DNA of 64,000 nt from Sphingobium sp. D43FB (GTDB lineage Bacteria > Pseudomonadota > Alphaproteobacteria > Sphingomonadales > Sphingomonadaceae). Where the stretch lies: the NCBI RefSeq assembly GCF_002312805.1, contig NZ_NMUA01000005.1, positions 124,001 to 188,000 on the forward strand. Reading direction: 5' to 3'. Position numbers and translations under genes: made by a program. A model generated the notes under the pieces. The model was not told where the DNA came from and made no database searches. It was given only the letters and a program-made list of their open reading frames with translations. Below are positions 28,970-39,366 of the stretch, in pieces (positions within the stretch are counted from its first letter, which is position 1; each line of letters begins with the position of its first letter).

Positions 28970-30976
28970 ATGCCTAAAGTCAAAGTAGACGGCGTAGAAC
29001 TGGAAGTCCCGGCGGGCGCGACTGTCCTCCAGGCGTGCGAGTTGGCGGGGAAGGAAATTCCGCGTTTCTGCTATCATGAGCGGCTGTCCATCGCGGGCAA
29101 TTGCCGCATGTGCCTAGTTGAAGTGAAGCCGGGACCGCCCAAGCCGCAGGCGTCGTGCGCGCTGCCCGCAGCCGAAGGGCAGGACATTCGCACCGACAGC
29201 GAAATGGTCAAGAAGGCGCGCGAAGGGGTGATGGAGTTTCTCCTCATCAACCATCCGCTTGATTGCCCGATCTGCGATCAGGGCGGCGAATGTGATCTGC
29301 AGGACCAATCGGTCGCTTATGGCCGCGGCGCGTCGCGCTACGACGAAAACAAGCGCGCGGTGACCGAGAAGAATATGGGGCCTATCGTCAAGACGGTCAT
29401 GACCCGCTGCATCCAATGCACCCGTTGCGTGCGCTTTGCCGAGGAAGTCGCGGGCGTGCCGGAAATCGGCGCCATCTATCGCGGCGAAAATATGCAGATC
29501 ACCACCTATCTGGAACATGCTGCCAAGAGCGAGCTGTCCGGCAATGTGGTCGATCTCTGCCCGGTCGGCGCGCTGACGAGCAAACCCTATGCGTTCGAAG
29601 CGCGGCCGTGGGAATTGAAGAAGACCCACGCCATCGACGTGATGGATGCGGTCGGCACGAACATCCGCCTTGACAGCCGGGGCCGTCAGGTTCTGCGTGC
29701 GGTGCCGCGCATCAATGATGACGTGAACGAGGAATGGGCGTCGGATAAGACGCGGCACAATGTCGATGGTCTGGTGCGCAAGCGGCTCGATAAGCCCTAT
29801 GTCCGCAAGGACGGCAAGCTGGTTCCGGCGACTTGGGCGGAAGCTTTTGCCGCCGTCGCTGCGGTTCAGCATGGCAGCAGCGTAGCGGCGATCGCGGGTG
29901 ACCTGCTTGATTGCGAAACCATGTTCGCAGGCAAGGCGCTGGTCGAAAAGCTCGGCGGCACGATGCTCGAAGGGCGTCAGACGGGCCTCGCCTATGACGT
30001 GTCGAGCCTGTCGTCGGTGGTGTTCAACACGCCGCTCGCTGATCTGGAAGATGCGGACGTCATCCTGCTGGTCGGCACCAATTTGCGCTGGGAAGCGCCG
30101 CTGGTGAACACGCGTATCCGCAAGGCGATCAAGAAGGGTGCGAAGATCTTTGCCGTCGGTCCTGAATTTGATCTGACCTATAAGGTGCAGTGGCTGGGCA
30201 ATGATGCATCGCTGCTCGGCAAGCTGCCCGAAGCGGTGGTCGAAGCATTCGGCAAGGCTGCGCGGCCCGCTATGATCGTCGGCGGTGGCGTGCTGGCCAA
30301 GGACGGCGCGCATGGCGACACGCTGGCGTTGGTCGAGACGCTGGGCCTCATCAAGGACGGCTGGAACGGCTATAATGTCCTGCATTTCGCGGCGGCGCGT
30401 ATGGGCGGGCTGATGCTCGGCTTCGCAACCGCGGGCGGGATCAAGGCGATCGCGGCGGCCAAGCCCAAGCTGCTCTTCGCGCTGGGCGCCGACGAAGTCG
30501 ATTATGCCGCCTTCCCCGATAGCTTCAAAGTCTATGTCGGCCATCATGGCGACAAGGGCGCACATGCCGCCGACGTGATCCTGCCGGGGGCGAGCTATGC
30601 CGAAAAGGCAGGCACCTATGTCAATCTGGAAGGTCGCGTCCAGCGCGGCGAAAAGGCCGTGTTTGCGCCGGGCGACGCCCGCGAGGACTGGTCGATCCTG
30701 CGCGCCCTTTCCGACGTGATGGGCGTCAAGCTGCCGTTCGACAGCTTCGATGCGCTGCGGGCGGAAATGGCCAAGGCCGTGCCGGCGCTCGGCGTCGAGG
30801 GTCTCGCCCGTTATGGTTGGTCCATGCCATCGCTGCCGACCGGCGCGACCGGCGAATTCGGATCGCCGATCAAGGATTTCTACCTCACCAACGCCATCTG
30901 CCGCGCCAGCCCGACGATGCAGCAATGCTCGGCCGAACTGGTCCACGGCGTCGAATTTGCGGAGGCGGCGGAATGA
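28970..30976 (+). CDS. nuoG: NADH-quinone oxidoreductase subunit G
   Basis: NuoG is the 75-kDa subunit that carries clusters N1b, N4 and N5 in the peripheral arm. N1b ligands are C34, C45, C48 and C63. N5 has the H95-C99-C102-C108 pattern in HPLDCPICDQGGECDLQD. N4 follows in TRCIQCTRCVRF with a distant cysteine in DLCPVGAL. The rest is a molybdopterin-oxidoreductase-like domain without cofactor, total 668 residues. ATG 28970 is chosen, two bases after the coiled-coil ORF. The stop overlaps an ATG opening the repeat frame that leads to nuoH. Confidence 0.97.
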   Translation: MPKVKVDGVELEVPAGATVLQACELAGKEIPRFCYHERLSIAGNCRMCLVEVKPGPPKPQASCALPAAEGQDIRTDSEMVKKAREGVMEFLLINHPLDCPICDQGGECDLQDQSVAYGRGASRYDENKRAVTEKNMGPIVKTVMTRCIQCTRCVRFAEEVAGVPEIGAIYRGENMQITTYLEHAAKSELSGNVVDLCPVGALTSKPYAFEARPWELKKTHAIDVMDAVGTNIRLDSRGRQVLRAVPRINDDVNEEWASDKTRHNVDGLVRKRLDKPYVRKDGKLVPATWAEAFAAVAAVQHGSSVAAIAGDLLDCETMFAGKALVEKLGGTMLEGRQTGLAYDVSSLSSVVFNTPLADLEDADVILLVGTNLRWEAPLVNTRIRKAIKKGAKIFAVGPEFDLTYKVQWLGNDASLLGKLPEAVVEAFGKAARPAMIVGGGVLAKDGAHGDTLALVETLGLIKDGWNGYNVLHFAAARMGGLMLGFATAGGIKAIAAAKPKLLFALGADEVDYAAFPDSFKVYVGHHGDKGAHAADVILPGASYAEKAGTYVNLEGRVQRGEKAVFAPGDAREDWSILRALSDVMGVKLPFDSFDALRAEMAKAVPALGVEGLARYGWSMPSLPTGATGEFGSPIKDFYLTNAICRASPTMQQCSAELVHGVEFAEAAE

Positions 30977-30993
30977 TGTTGGAAATCATCACT

Positions 30994-31088
30994 CCGTTCG
31001 CCCTGAGCCTGTCGAAGGGCTCCACCGAGCGTAGCGAGGTGCCTTCACTTCGTTCAGGCGAGGGCTTCGACAAGCTCAGCCCGAACGG
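30994..31088. repeat. Palindromic repeat in nuoG-nuoH gap, open in frame
   Basis: CCGTTCGCCCTGAGCCTGTC (30994 onward) and CGACAAGCTCAGCCCGAACG (ending 31087) are near reverse complements, the same family as 8133-8210. An ATG at 30973 overlaps the nuoG stop; its 44-codon frame crosses the element and ends TAA at 31107, overlapping the nuoH ATG. The encoded peptide is a literal translation of the repeat, so it is annotated as a repeat rather than a gene. Confidence 0.8.
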
Positions 31089-31106
31089 TTTTGAGGTTCA
31101 GGAATA

Positions 31107-32156
31107 ATGACCGCTTTCTTCCAAAATCTGGGCATGCCGTTCGAAGGTGCCTGGCTGCTGTCGACCATCATCGGCATCCTCGTCATCGCCCTGCCGCTGA
31201 TGCTCGCCGTCGCGATGATCATTTATGCCGATCGCAAGATCTGGGCGGCGATGGCGCTGCGCCGTGGTCCCAACGTCGTCGGCCCCTTCGGGCTGCTGCA
31301 ATCCTTCGCGGATGGCCTCAAGGTCTTCCTGCAGGAAACCATCATCCCGTCGGCGTCGAACAAGGCGCTGTTCCTGATCGCGCCGATCATCACCTTCACC
31401 GTCGCGCTGATGGCCTGGGCCGTGGTGCCGTTCGATGTCGGCGTTGTGCTGGCGGACATCAATGTCGGCCTGCTCTACATCTTGGCGATCAGTTCGCTCG
31501 GCGTGTACGGCATCATCCTGGCGGGTTGGGCGTCCAACTCCAAATATCCCTTCTATTCCGCGATCCGCGCCAGCGCGCAGATGATCAGCTATGAAGTCTC
31601 GATCGGCTTCATCATCATCACCGTGGTCTTGTGGGCGGGCAGCTTCAATTTGAGCGCCATCGTCGAGAGCCAGAAGGGCTATTATGGCTTCATCAACGGC
31701 AACGGCTTCAACCCGCTGCTCTTCCCGATGGCGGTTATGTTCCTGATCTCGGCGCTGGCCGAAACCGCGCGGGCGCCCTTCGATCTGACCGAAGCGGAAA
31801 GCGAGCTAGTCGCGGGCTATCAGACCGAATATTCGTCCATGTCGTTCGCGCTCTACTGGCTTGGCGAATATGCCAACGTCATCCTGATGTGCGCGCTCAA
31901 CGCCATTCTCTTCTGGGGTGGCTATCTGCCCCCGTTCGACTGGGCGCCGCTTTATTATGTGCCCGGCATTATCTGGCTGTTCGCCAAGATCCTATTCTTC
32001 TTCTTCGTCTTCTCCTGGGTGAAGGCGACGGTGCCCCGCTACCGTTATGACCAGCTGATGCGGCTGGGCTGGAAAATCTTCCTGCCTACCTCGCTCTTCT
32101 TCGTCTTCCTGGTGTCGGGCTTCCTCATGCTGACGCGCTATGGAGGCGCCCAATGA
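31107..32156 (+). CDS. nuoH: NADH-quinone oxidoreductase subunit H
   Basis: NuoH is the membrane subunit (ND1) that joins the peripheral arm and forms part of the quinone tunnel. It has 349 residues with eight or so helices. Conserved stretches are [21 protein letters not shown], the charged loop [23 protein letters not shown] segment, and a C-terminal [20 protein letters not shown]. Start by TAATG coupling to the repeat frame, end by ATGA overlap with nuoI. Confidence 0.98.
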   Translation: MTAFFQNLGMPFEGAWLLSTIIGILVIALPLMLAVAMIIYADRKIWAAMALRRGPNVVGPFGLLQSFADGLKVFLQETIIPSASNKALFLIAPIITFTVALMAWAVVPFDVGVVLADINVGLLYILAISSLGVYGIILAGWASNSKYPFYSAIRASAQMISYEVSIGFIIITVVLWAGSFNLSAIVESQKGYYGFINGNGFNPLLFPMAVMFLISALAETARAPFDLTEAESELVAGYQTEYSSMSFALYWLGEYANVILMCALNAILFWGGYLPPFDWAPLYYVPGIIWLFAKILFFFFVFSWVKATVPRYRYDQLMRLGWKIFLPTSLFFVFLVSGFLMLTRYGGAQ

Positions 32157-32638
32157 GCCTCGGATATTACGTCAAGAGCTTCACCCTCTGGGAGTTTGTG
32201 AAGGCGCACGCCCTGACCTTGAAATATTTTTTCAAGCCCAAGGCGACGATCAACTACCCCTATGAGAAGAACCCGATTTCGCCGCGGTTCCGGGGCGAGC
32301 ATGCGCTTCGTCGCTACCCCAATGGGGAAGAGCGGTGCATCGCGTGCAAGCTGTGCGAAGCTGTGTGCCCGGCGCAGGCGATCACCATCGAAGCGCAGCC
32401 GCGCGAGGATGGCAGCCGCCGCACCACGCGCTACGACATCGACATGACCAAGTGCATCTATTGCGGCTTCTGCCAGGAAGCCTGCCCGGTGGACGCGGTC
32501 GTCGAAGGCCCGAATTTTGAATTCGCGACCGAGACCCGCGAGGAGCTGATCTACGATAAGGCCAAGCTTCTTGAAAATGGTGACAAGTGGGAACGGGCGA
32601 TCGCCGCGAACCTTGCCGCCGACGCACCCTATCGTTAA
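32153..32638 (+). CDS. nuoI: NADH-quinone oxidoreductase subunit I
   Basis: NuoI is the 23-kDa subunit with two [4Fe-4S] clusters, N6a and N6b. The two ferredoxin motifs are [12 protein letters not shown] (C62, C65, C68, C72) and [12 protein letters not shown] (C101, C104, C107, C111). The 161-residue length is typical of alphaproteobacteria and mitochondria. Confidence 0.98.
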   Translation: MSLGYYVKSFTLWEFVKAHALTLKYFFKPKATINYPYEKNPISPRFRGEHALRRYPNGEERCIACKLCEAVCPAQAITIEAQPREDGSRRTTRYDIDMTKCIYCGFCQEACPVDAVVEGPNFEFATETREELIYDKAKLLENGDKWERAIAANLAADAPYR

Positions 32639-32667
32639 GCCGCGCGGCCTAAGGGGATATTGATCCA

Positions 32668-33279
32668 GTGATTCACGTGCTTGCCTTTTACCTGTTCGCC
32701 ATTTTGGTGGTGTGCAGCGGCGCGCTCACCATCCTGTCGCGCAATCCGGTCCATTCGGTGCTGTGGCTGATCCTGGCGTTTTTCAACGCGGCGGGTCTGA
32801 TGATCTTGATCGGCGCTGAATTCATCGCGATGCTGCTCGTCATCGTTTATGTCGGCGCGGTCGCGGTGTTGTTCCTGTTCGTGGTCATGATGCTCGATAT
32901 CGACTTTGCCGAATTGCGCGCCGGGTTCGTCAGCTATCTGCCGTTCGGCCTGCTGATCGCGCTGGTGCTGCTGGCGGAGATCGTGCTGGGCATCGGCCTG
33001 TGGAGCGCTGGTCCGATTGAGCTGGCGCAGCGCGCGGCGCCGACCGACCCTGATATGTCGAACATCAAGGCGGTGGGGACGTTGCTCTATACCCGCTACA
33101 TCTTCCTGTTCGAAGCGGCGGGCCTCGTCCTGCTGGTCGCCATGATCGGCGCGATCGTTCTGACCCATCGTGCCCGTGGCGGCGTGAAGGGCCAGAATAT
33201 CGCCAAGCAGAACCGCCGCCGTCCGCAGGACGCGGTCCGCAATATCAATCAGCCCACAGGGCAGGGGGTGGAGCTGTGA
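32668..33279 (+). CDS. nuoJ: NADH-quinone oxidoreductase subunit J
   Basis: NuoJ (ND6-type) is a five-helix membrane subunit that takes part in coupling between quinone reduction and proton pumping. GTG start at 32668 with AAGGGGAT upstream; 203 residues. Landmarks are [20 protein letters not shown] and the pi-bulge helix region [18 protein letters not shown]. The C-terminal 30 residues after the last helix are basic. The stop overlaps the nuoK GTG. Confidence 0.96.
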   Translation: MIHVLAFYLFAILVVCSGALTILSRNPVHSVLWLILAFFNAAGLMILIGAEFIAMLLVIVYVGAVAVLFLFVVMMLDIDFAELRAGFVSYLPFGLLIALVLLAEIVLGIGLWSAGPIELAQRAAPTDPDMSNIKAVGTLLYTRYIFLFEAAGLVLLVAMIGAIVLTHRARGGVKGQNIAKQNRRRPQDAVRNINQPTGQGVEL

Positions 33280-33581
33280 TCGGCCTTCAACATTATTTGG
33301 TGGTCAGCGCCATCCTGTTCGTGATGGGGGTGCTGGGCATCTTCATCAACCGCAAGAACATCATCATCATCCTGATGGCGATCGAACTGATCCTGCTGAG
33401 CGTGAACATCAACCTCGTCGCCTTCAGCGTTTTCCTGGGCGATATGGTGGGACAGGTGTTCAGCATGTTCGTGCTGACCGTCGCGGCGGGTGAGGCGGCC
33501 ATCGGCCTTGCCATCCTTGTCATTTACTTCCGTGGTCGCGGCACCATCGCCGTCGACGATGTCAACCGGATGAAGGGCTGA
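33276..33581 (+). CDS. nuoK: NADH-quinone oxidoreductase subunit K
   Basis: NuoK (ND4L-type) is a three-helix proton-channel subunit of 101 residues. GTG start overlapping nuoJ. Two conserved membrane glutamates lie in [16 protein letters not shown] and in [15 protein letters not shown], and [20 protein letters not shown] marks the first loop. Confidence 0.97.
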   Translation: MIGLQHYLVVSAILFVMGVLGIFINRKNIIIILMAIELILLSVNINLVAFSVFLGDMVGQVFSMFVLTVAAGEAAIGLAILVIYFRGRGTIAVDDVNRMKG

Positions 33582-33592
33582 GCCTTACAGAC

Positions 33593-35644
33593 ATGATCCA
33601 GCTTATCGTCCTTCTTCCGCTGCTCGCAGCCATCATCGCCGGTCTTGGCAACAAGGCGCTCGGCAAGCTGCCGGCCAAGATCATCACCACCGGCGCGCTG
33701 TTCATCTCGTGCGCGCTGAGCTGGCCCATTTTCCTTTCCTTCGTCGCGGGCGACGGGCAGGCTTATGTCGCTCCGCTCTTCACCTGGATCCAGTCGGGCA
33801 GCTTCGACGCCCAATGGGCGCTGCGGGTCGACACGATGACGGCGGTCATGCTGGTGGTCATCACCAGCGTCTCCAGCCTCGTCCACCTCTATAGCTGGGG
33901 CTATATGGATGAAGAGCCGGATCAGCCGCGCTTCTTCGCCTATCTCTCGCTCTTCACCTTCGCGATGCTGATGCTCGTGACCGCGAACAATCTGCTGCAG
34001 ATGTTCTTCGGTTGGGAAGGCGTGGGCCTCGCTTCCTATCTCCTCATCGGTTTCTGGTTCCGCAAGCCCAGCGCCAATGCCGCAGCGATCAAGGCATTCG
34101 TCGTCAACCGCGTTGGCGATCTTGGCTTCATGATGGGTATCTTCGGCACCTATCTGGTGTTCAACACCATCTCGATCCCCGAAATTCTGGAAATGGCCCC
34201 GTCGATGGCGGGCTCGACTATCGGCTTCCTTGGTGCGCGCTTCGACACAATGACCGTGCTGTGCCTGCTGCTGTTCATCGGCGCGATGGGCAAGTCAGCG
34301 CAGCTTGGCCTGCACACCTGGTTGCCGGACGCGATGGAAGGCCCGACCCCTGTGTCGGCGCTGATCCACGCTGCAACCATGGTGACCGCAGGCGTGTTCA
34401 TGGTGTGCCGCCTGTCGCCGATGTTCGAAACCTCGGAAACGGCGCTGACCGTCGTCACCTATGTCGGCGCGGCGACCTGCCTGTTCGCGGCGACCGTCGG
34501 CACCGTGCAGACCGACATCAAGCGCGTCATCGCCTATTCGACCTGTTCGCAGCTGGGCTATATGTTCTTCGCTGCGGGTGTCGGTGCCTATGGCGCGGCG
34601 ATGTTCCACCTCTTCACCCACGCCTTCTTCAAGGCGTTGCTGTTCCTGGGCGCTGGCTCGGTCATCCACGCGATGCACCATGAACAGGATATGCGCTATT
34701 ATGGTGGCCTGCGTAAAAGCATCCCCATCACCTTCTGGACGATGACGCTGGGCACGCTCGCCATCACCGGCGTAGGCCTGCCGCTGGTCGGCATCGGTTT
34801 TGCGGGCTTCTATTCGAAGGACGGCATCCTCGAAGCGGCCTATGCCGCTGGCGGGGCGGGGACCGGGGCGTTCCTGGTCGGCGTGTTCGCCGCGCTGCTC
34901 ACCAGCTTCTATAGCTGGCGTCTGGTGTTCCTGACCTTCTTCGGCAAGCCGCGCTGGGCCGCATCCGAACATATCCAGCATGCGTTGCATGACGCGCACG
35001 GGCATGACTCCCACGCCCATGACGCTCATCATGACGATCACGCGCATAATGATCACCACCATGCGCCCGCAACCGGGACTGGCGGCTATCATCCGCACGA
35101 AAGCCCCTGGGTCATGCTGGTGCCGTTGATCGTGCTGAGCATCGGCGCGGTGTTCGCGGGCTTCGTCTTCCACGACCAGTTCATCGGATCGGAAGGCGGC
35201 ATCGCTTTCTGGCAGGGGTCGCTGGCGTTCGACAGCCATCTGATGCACGCCGCGCATGAAGTGCCGACCTGGGTCAAATTCTCGCCGTTCACGGTGATGC
35301 TGACCGGCCTTGCCATCGCGTGGCTCGCCTACATCAAGAACACCGACTGGCCGCAGCGCTTCGTGGCTCAGTTCGGCGTCCTCTACACCTTCCTGCTCAA
35401 CAAATGGTATTTCGACGAGCTGTATAACCTGCTCTTCGTGAAGCCTGCCTTCGCCATCGGCCGCTTCTTCTGGAAGTTCGGTGACGTCGGTTTCATCGAC
35501 CGCTTCGGACCAAACGGTCTGGCTGCCTTGGTCGTGCAGGGCAATAAAGTGACCCGTCGGCTCCAGTCCGGCTATCTTTACACCTACGCGCTGGTGATGC
35601 TGATTGGCCTCGCCGCTGCCGCAACCTGGGCGATGACACGATAA
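33593..35644 (+). CDS. nuoL: NADH-quinone oxidoreductase subunit L with His-rich loop
   Basis: NuoL is the distal antiporter-like proton-pumping subunit with its long lateral helix. It has 683 residues; core motifs include [18 protein letters not shown], the [20 protein letters not shown] segment and [18 protein letters not shown]. Between helices, at residues 459-505, is an insertion with sixteen histidines alternating with D/A (34967-35107), reminiscent of zinc- or nickel-binding loops in metal transporters. The TAA overlaps the nuoM ATG. Confidence 0.97.
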   Translation: MIQLIVLLPLLAAIIAGLGNKALGKLPAKIITTGALFISCALSWPIFLSFVAGDGQAYVAPLFTWIQSGSFDAQWALRVDTMTAVMLVVITSVSSLVHLYSWGYMDEEPDQPRFFAYLSLFTFAMLMLVTANNLLQMFFGWEGVGLASYLLIGFWFRKPSANAAAIKAFVVNRVGDLGFMMGIFGTYLVFNTISIPEILEMAPSMAGSTIGFLGARFDTMTVLCLLLFIGAMGKSAQLGLHTWLPDAMEGPTPVSALIHAATMVTAGVFMVCRLSPMFETSETALTVVTYVGAATCLFAATVGTVQTDIKRVIAYSTCSQLGYMFFAAGVGAYGAAMFHLFTHAFFKALLFLGAGSVIHAMHHEQDMRYYGGLRKSIPITFWTMTLGTLAITGVGLPLVGIGFAGFYSKDGILEAAYAAGGAGTGAFLVGVFAALLTSFYSWRLVFLTFFGKPRWAASEHIQHALHDAHGHDSHAHDAHHDDHAHNDHHHAPATGTGGYHPHESPWVMLVPLIVLSIGAVFAGFVFHDQFIGSEGGIAFWQGSLAFDSHLMHAAHEVPTWVKFSPFTVMLTGLAIAWLAYIKNTDWPQRFVAQFGVLYTFLLNKWYFDELYNLLFVKPAFAIGRFFWKFGDVGFIDRFGPNGLAALVVQGNKVTRRLQSGYLYTYALVMLIGLAAAATWAMTR

Positions 35645-37212
35645 TGGACGGCTTCCCCATCCTTTCCCTGATGATGGCAGTGCCGATGGCGGGGGCCATC
35701 GCCTGTCTGTTCGTGGGCGCGAACAACGCGCGCTGGATCGCGCTGATCGCGACCCTCATTGATTTCGTGCTGGGCATGGCCCTGTGGGCGAATTTCGACC
35801 AGTCGGGCAGCGGCGCGCAGTGGCAGTTTCAGGAATATGCGCCGATCTTCGGCAAATTCGCCTGGGCGCTCGGCATCGATGGCATCGCCCTGATGCTGAT
35901 CGCGCTGACCGTATTCCTGATGCCGATCTGCATCGGCGCGAGCTGGCGCGCGATCGAAAAGCGCGTCGGTGAATATATGGCGGCCTTCCTGTTCATGGAG
36001 GTGCTGATGATCGGCGTCTTCGCGGCGCAGGATCTCTACCTCTTCTATATCATGTTCGAAGCCGGCCTCATTCCGATGTATCTGATCATCGGCATCTGGG
36101 GCGGTGCGGATCGCATCTACGCCAGCTATAAATTCTTCCTCTACACGCTGCTCGGCTCGGTCCTGATGCTGATCGCGATGATGTGGATGGTGCATGAAGC
36201 AGGGACGACCGAAATCCCGGCACTGATGGCCTATAATTTCGACCCCGCTGTCCAGACCTTGCTGTTCCTGGCCTTCTTCGCCAGCTTCGCGGTCAAGATG
36301 CCGATGTGGCCGGTCCACACCTGGCTGCCCGACGCGCACGTTCAGGCACCGACGGCAGGCTCCGTCATCCTGGCGGGCGTGCTGCTCAAGATGGGTGGCT
36401 ATGGCTTCATCCGCTTCTCGCTGCCGATGTTCCCCGAAGCTTCGGCGCAGCTCGCGCCTTTGGTCTGGGGCCTGTCGATGGTGGCGGTGGTCTACACCAG
36501 CCTCGTCGCGCTGGTGCAGTCGGACATGAAGAAGCTGATCGCTTATTCGTCGGTCGCGCATATGGCGATCGTGACCGTCGGTCTGTTCGCCTTCAACCAG
36601 GCGGGCATCGAAGGCGCGATGATGGTGATGCTGGGCCATGGTCTGGTCGCGGGCGCGCTGTTCCTGTGCGTCGGCGTCATCTATGACCGACTGCATACCC
36701 GTGAGATCGCGCGCTATGGTGGCCTGTCGATCAATATGCCGCGCTATGCGCTGCTGTTCCTCTTCTTCACCATGGCGTCGGTCGGCCTGCCCGGCACGTC
36801 CAACTTCGTCGGCGAATTTCTGGCGCTGATGGGTATTTATCAGGCATCGACCTGGGTTGCGCTGGTTTGCACCACGGGCATCATCCTGGGCGCGGCCTAC
36901 ATGCTCTACCTCTACCGCCGCATCTGCTATGGCGAGCAGGTCAATGCCGACGCGGCCGCCATGCCCGACCTGTCGGCGCGCGAATTGTGGCTGCTGGCTC
37001 CGATTGCTGCCGTCGTCTTGTGGATGGGCATCTATCCCGAAAGCTTCCTCGCTCCGATGCGTCCTGACATCGTTGCGCTCGAAGCCCGCCTCGCGCCCGC
37101 CGCACCGGCAGGCGATGCTCAGATCAAGCTGGGCGCGCCCAAGCCTGCTGGCGAAGCCCATCATGGAGACGCCTCTGCGCCCTCACATTCAGCGTCGGGG
37201 GAGGCGCACTGA
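35644..37212 (+). CDS. nuoM: NADH-quinone oxidoreductase subunit M
   Basis: NuoM is the second antiporter-like proton-pumping subunit, 522 residues and about 14 helices. Motifs are LYLFYIMFEAGLIPMYLIIG, HTWLPDAHVQAPTAGSVILA and DMKKLIAYSSVAHMAIVTVG. The last 35 residues are an Ala/Pro/His-containing soluble tail. Start and stop overlap nuoL and nuoN. Confidence 0.98.
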   Translation: MDGFPILSLMMAVPMAGAIACLFVGANNARWIALIATLIDFVLGMALWANFDQSGSGAQWQFQEYAPIFGKFAWALGIDGIALMLIALTVFLMPICIGASWRAIEKRVGEYMAAFLFMEVLMIGVFAAQDLYLFYIMFEAGLIPMYLIIGIWGGADRIYASYKFFLYTLLGSVLMLIAMMWMVHEAGTTEIPALMAYNFDPAVQTLLFLAFFASFAVKMPMWPVHTWLPDAHVQAPTAGSVILAGVLLKMGGYGFIRFSLPMFPEASAQLAPLVWGLSMVAVVYTSLVALVQSDMKKLIAYSSVAHMAIVTVGLFAFNQAGIEGAMMVMLGHGLVAGALFLCVGVIYDRLHTREIARYGGLSINMPRYALLFLFFTMASVGLPGTSNFVGEFLALMGIYQASTWVALVCTTGIILGAAYMLYLYRRICYGEQVNADAAAMPDLSARELWLLAPIAAVVLWMGIYPESFLAPMRPDIVALEARLAPAAPAGDAQIKLGAPKPAGEAHHGDASAPSHSASGEAH

Positions 37213-38648
37213 TGATTGACTCCACTTCCCTCCTGGCGGTCATGCCGGAACTCGTGCTGACCGTTGGTGGCCTGGTCCTGTTGATGATCGCCGCTTTCGG
37301 CGGAGACGGCACTGCGCGCTTGGTCAACAGCCTGTCGGTGGTGACACTGATCGGCGCTGGTTTTGCGCTGCTTTGTTCGCTGGCTCACGGCCCCGATGCG
37401 TTTGACGGATTGTACCGCGCGGACGCCTTCTCGGTTTACGCCAAGGCGTTGATCTATGGCGCGGCCGCCTCCGCTATTCTGCTGGCAGCGCGTTTCTTCT
37501 CGACCGATGGCATGTTGCGTCCCGAATATCCGATCTTGATCGTCTTTGCCGCCGTCGGCATGGGCATGATGGTGTCGGCGGGCGACATGTTGACGCTCTA
37601 TGTCGGCCTCGAAATGAACAGCCTGGCCTCCTATGTCCTTGCCAGCTTCATGCGGCAGGATGGGCGCTCGTCCGAAGCGGGCCTCAAATATTTCGTGCTG
37701 GGTTCGCTTGCGAGCGGCATCCTGCTCTATGGCATCTCGCTGCTCTATGGCTTCACCGGCAGCACCACCTTCGACGGCATCGCTGTCGCGCTGGGTGGCG
37801 GCGTGAGCAAGGGGGCGTTGTTCGGCCTCGTCTTCGTGCTGGCGGGCCTCGCCTTCAAGATCAGCGCCGTGCCGTTCCACATGTGGACGCCCGACGTCTA
37901 TGAAGGCGCGCCGACCCCGGTCACGACCTTCTTCGCCAGCGCGCCCAAGGTTGCGGCCATCGCCCTGACCGTGCGCGTCGCGATCGAGGCGCTCGGCCCG
38001 GCCGGGTTGGATTGGCAACAGATCGTGATCTTCGTGGCGCTGGCCTCGATCATCTTCGGTGCGGTCGCCGCCATCGGTCAGAGCAATATCAAGCGTCTGA
38101 TGGCCTATTCGTCGATCAACAATGTCGGCTTCGCGCTGATCGGCCTGGCTTGCGGCACGCCCGCCGGTGTGGCCGCGACGATGAGCTATATGACGATCTA
38201 CGTCATCATGACGATCGGCGCCTTTGCCTGCATCCTCCAGATGCGCGATGCCGACGGCAAGCCGGTCGAGACGATCGCCAGCCTCGCGGGCCTGTCGCAA
38301 TCGCGCAAGGGGCTGGCCGCGGCCTTCGCCATATTCATGTTCTCGATGGCCGGTATTCCGCCGCTCTTCGGTTTCTGGGCGAAGTTCCTGGTGTTCGATG
38401 CCGCCGTCGCGGCGGGCCTGACGGCGCTGGCTGCCGTCGGTATCGCGGCTTCGGTGATCGGCGCTTTCTATTATCTCAAGATCATCAAGACGATCTATTT
38501 CGACGAACCCACTGCCGCCTATGAGGCAAAGGGTGGCGCGGTCGAGAATATCATCCTGACCGCTTGCGCCACCGTCATCGTGCTGGGCTATCTGCTCAAC
38601 CCCATGCTGGATCAGGCGAGCGCTGCCGCGGCGGCGTCCTTGTTCTGA
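37212..38648 (+). CDS. nuoN: NADH-quinone oxidoreductase subunit N
   Basis: NuoN is the third antiporter-like subunit, 478 residues. Motifs are MLTLYVGLEMNSLASYVLAS, FHMWTPDVYEGAPTPVTTFF and NIKRLMAYSSINNVGFALIG. It completes an uninterrupted 14-subunit set. The gene end overlaps the beginning of birA, so that biotin ligase is probably expressed from the nuo transcript. Confidence 0.98.
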   Translation: MIDSTSLLAVMPELVLTVGGLVLLMIAAFGGDGTARLVNSLSVVTLIGAGFALLCSLAHGPDAFDGLYRADAFSVYAKALIYGAAASAILLAARFFSTDGMLRPEYPILIVFAAVGMGMMVSAGDMLTLYVGLEMNSLASYVLASFMRQDGRSSEAGLKYFVLGSLASGILLYGISLLYGFTGSTTFDGIAVALGGGVSKGALFGLVFVLAGLAFKISAVPFHMWTPDVYEGAPTPVTTFFASAPKVAAIALTVRVAIEALGPAGLDWQQIVIFVALASIIFGAVAAIGQSNIKRLMAYSSINNVGFALIGLACGTPAGVAATMSYMTIYVIMTIGAFACILQMRDADGKPVETIASLAGLSQSRKGLAAAFAIFMFSMAGIPPLFGFWAKFLVFDAAVAAGLTALAAVGIAASVIGAFYYLKIIKTIYFDEPTAAYEAKGGAVENIILTACATVIVLGYLLNPMLDQASAAAAASLF

Positions 38649-39352
38649 CCGATATACGCCTCGTTGAAGATACCGTATCGACCAATGCCGACATGCTGGC
38701 ATTGGTCGATACCGGTTTAAACGAAGGAAGCTGGCTTCGTGCCCGCCGCCAGAGCGGGGGCAGGGGGCGTATGGGCCGCACATGGGACAGCCCGGTCGGC
38801 AATCTCTATTGTTCCACACTGGTCCGGTTGCAGCCAGGTGACCCGCTACCCCATACGCTCGCGCTGGTCGCAGCGAACGCCGTCCATGCCTTGGTCGCAC
38901 CGCTATGCGCCGGGCAGGCGCGGATCAAATGGCCCAATGACATACTAGTCGACGGCGCGAAGATCGCGGGCATTTTGCTGGAACGCACTAGCGACGCCAT
39001 TATCGTCGGCATCGGCATCAACGTCACCGACCATCCGGTCAATCTCGACCGTCCCGTCACCAGCCTGTGCGCTCAGGGCGCGGTCGATTTCGATGCCGGG
39101 GCGCTGCTCGACCGACTGGCCCAGATTTTCGCCCATTGGCTCGCCATCTGGCGCGCACAGGGCCTCGACCCGGTGCGTACCCATTGGCTGCTCAACGCCC
39201 ACCCCACCGGTACGCCGATGCGTGTGCAACAACCCGACGGCAGCACGGTGGAAGGCGCGTTCGATACGCTCGATCGCCAGGGCATGCTCATCCTGCGCTT
39301 GGCGAACGGGCAGAGCCGTGCCATTCACGCCGGTGACATCTTTCTCATCTGA
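38645..39352 (+). CDS. birA: Biotin-[acetyl-CoA-carboxylase] ligase, catalytic domain only
   Basis: This enzyme attaches biotin to AccB through biotinyl-AMP. Motifs are STNADM, the biotinyl-AMP loop [37 protein letters not shown] and a C-terminal SH3-like lobe. It lacks the N-terminal helix-turn-helix of E. coli BirA, so it should not act as a repressor. The start is uncertain: no ATG, GTG or TTG lies close upstream of the STN motif. A CTG at 38645 that overlaps the nuoN stop is the best placed; a TTG at 38564 inside nuoN is the alternative. Confidence 0.88.
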   Translation: MTDIRLVEDTVSTNADMLALVDTGLNEGSWLRARRQSGGRGRMGRTWDSPVGNLYCSTLVRLQPGDPLPHTLALVAANAVHALVAPLCAGQARIKWPNDILVDGAKIAGILLERTSDAIIVGIGINVTDHPVNLDRPVTSLCAQGAVDFDAGALLDRLAQIFAHWLAIWRAQGLDPVRTHWLLNAHPTGTPMRVQQPDGSTVEGAFDTLDRQGMLILRLANGQSRAIHAGDIFLI

Positions 39353-39366
39353 CCCAAGGATCGGCC

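Noticed and set aside
30973..31107. 44-codon ORF between nuoG and nuoH as a real protein
   Set aside because: The peptide is a direct translation of the CCGTTCG-type repeat and has no independent sign of protein selection.
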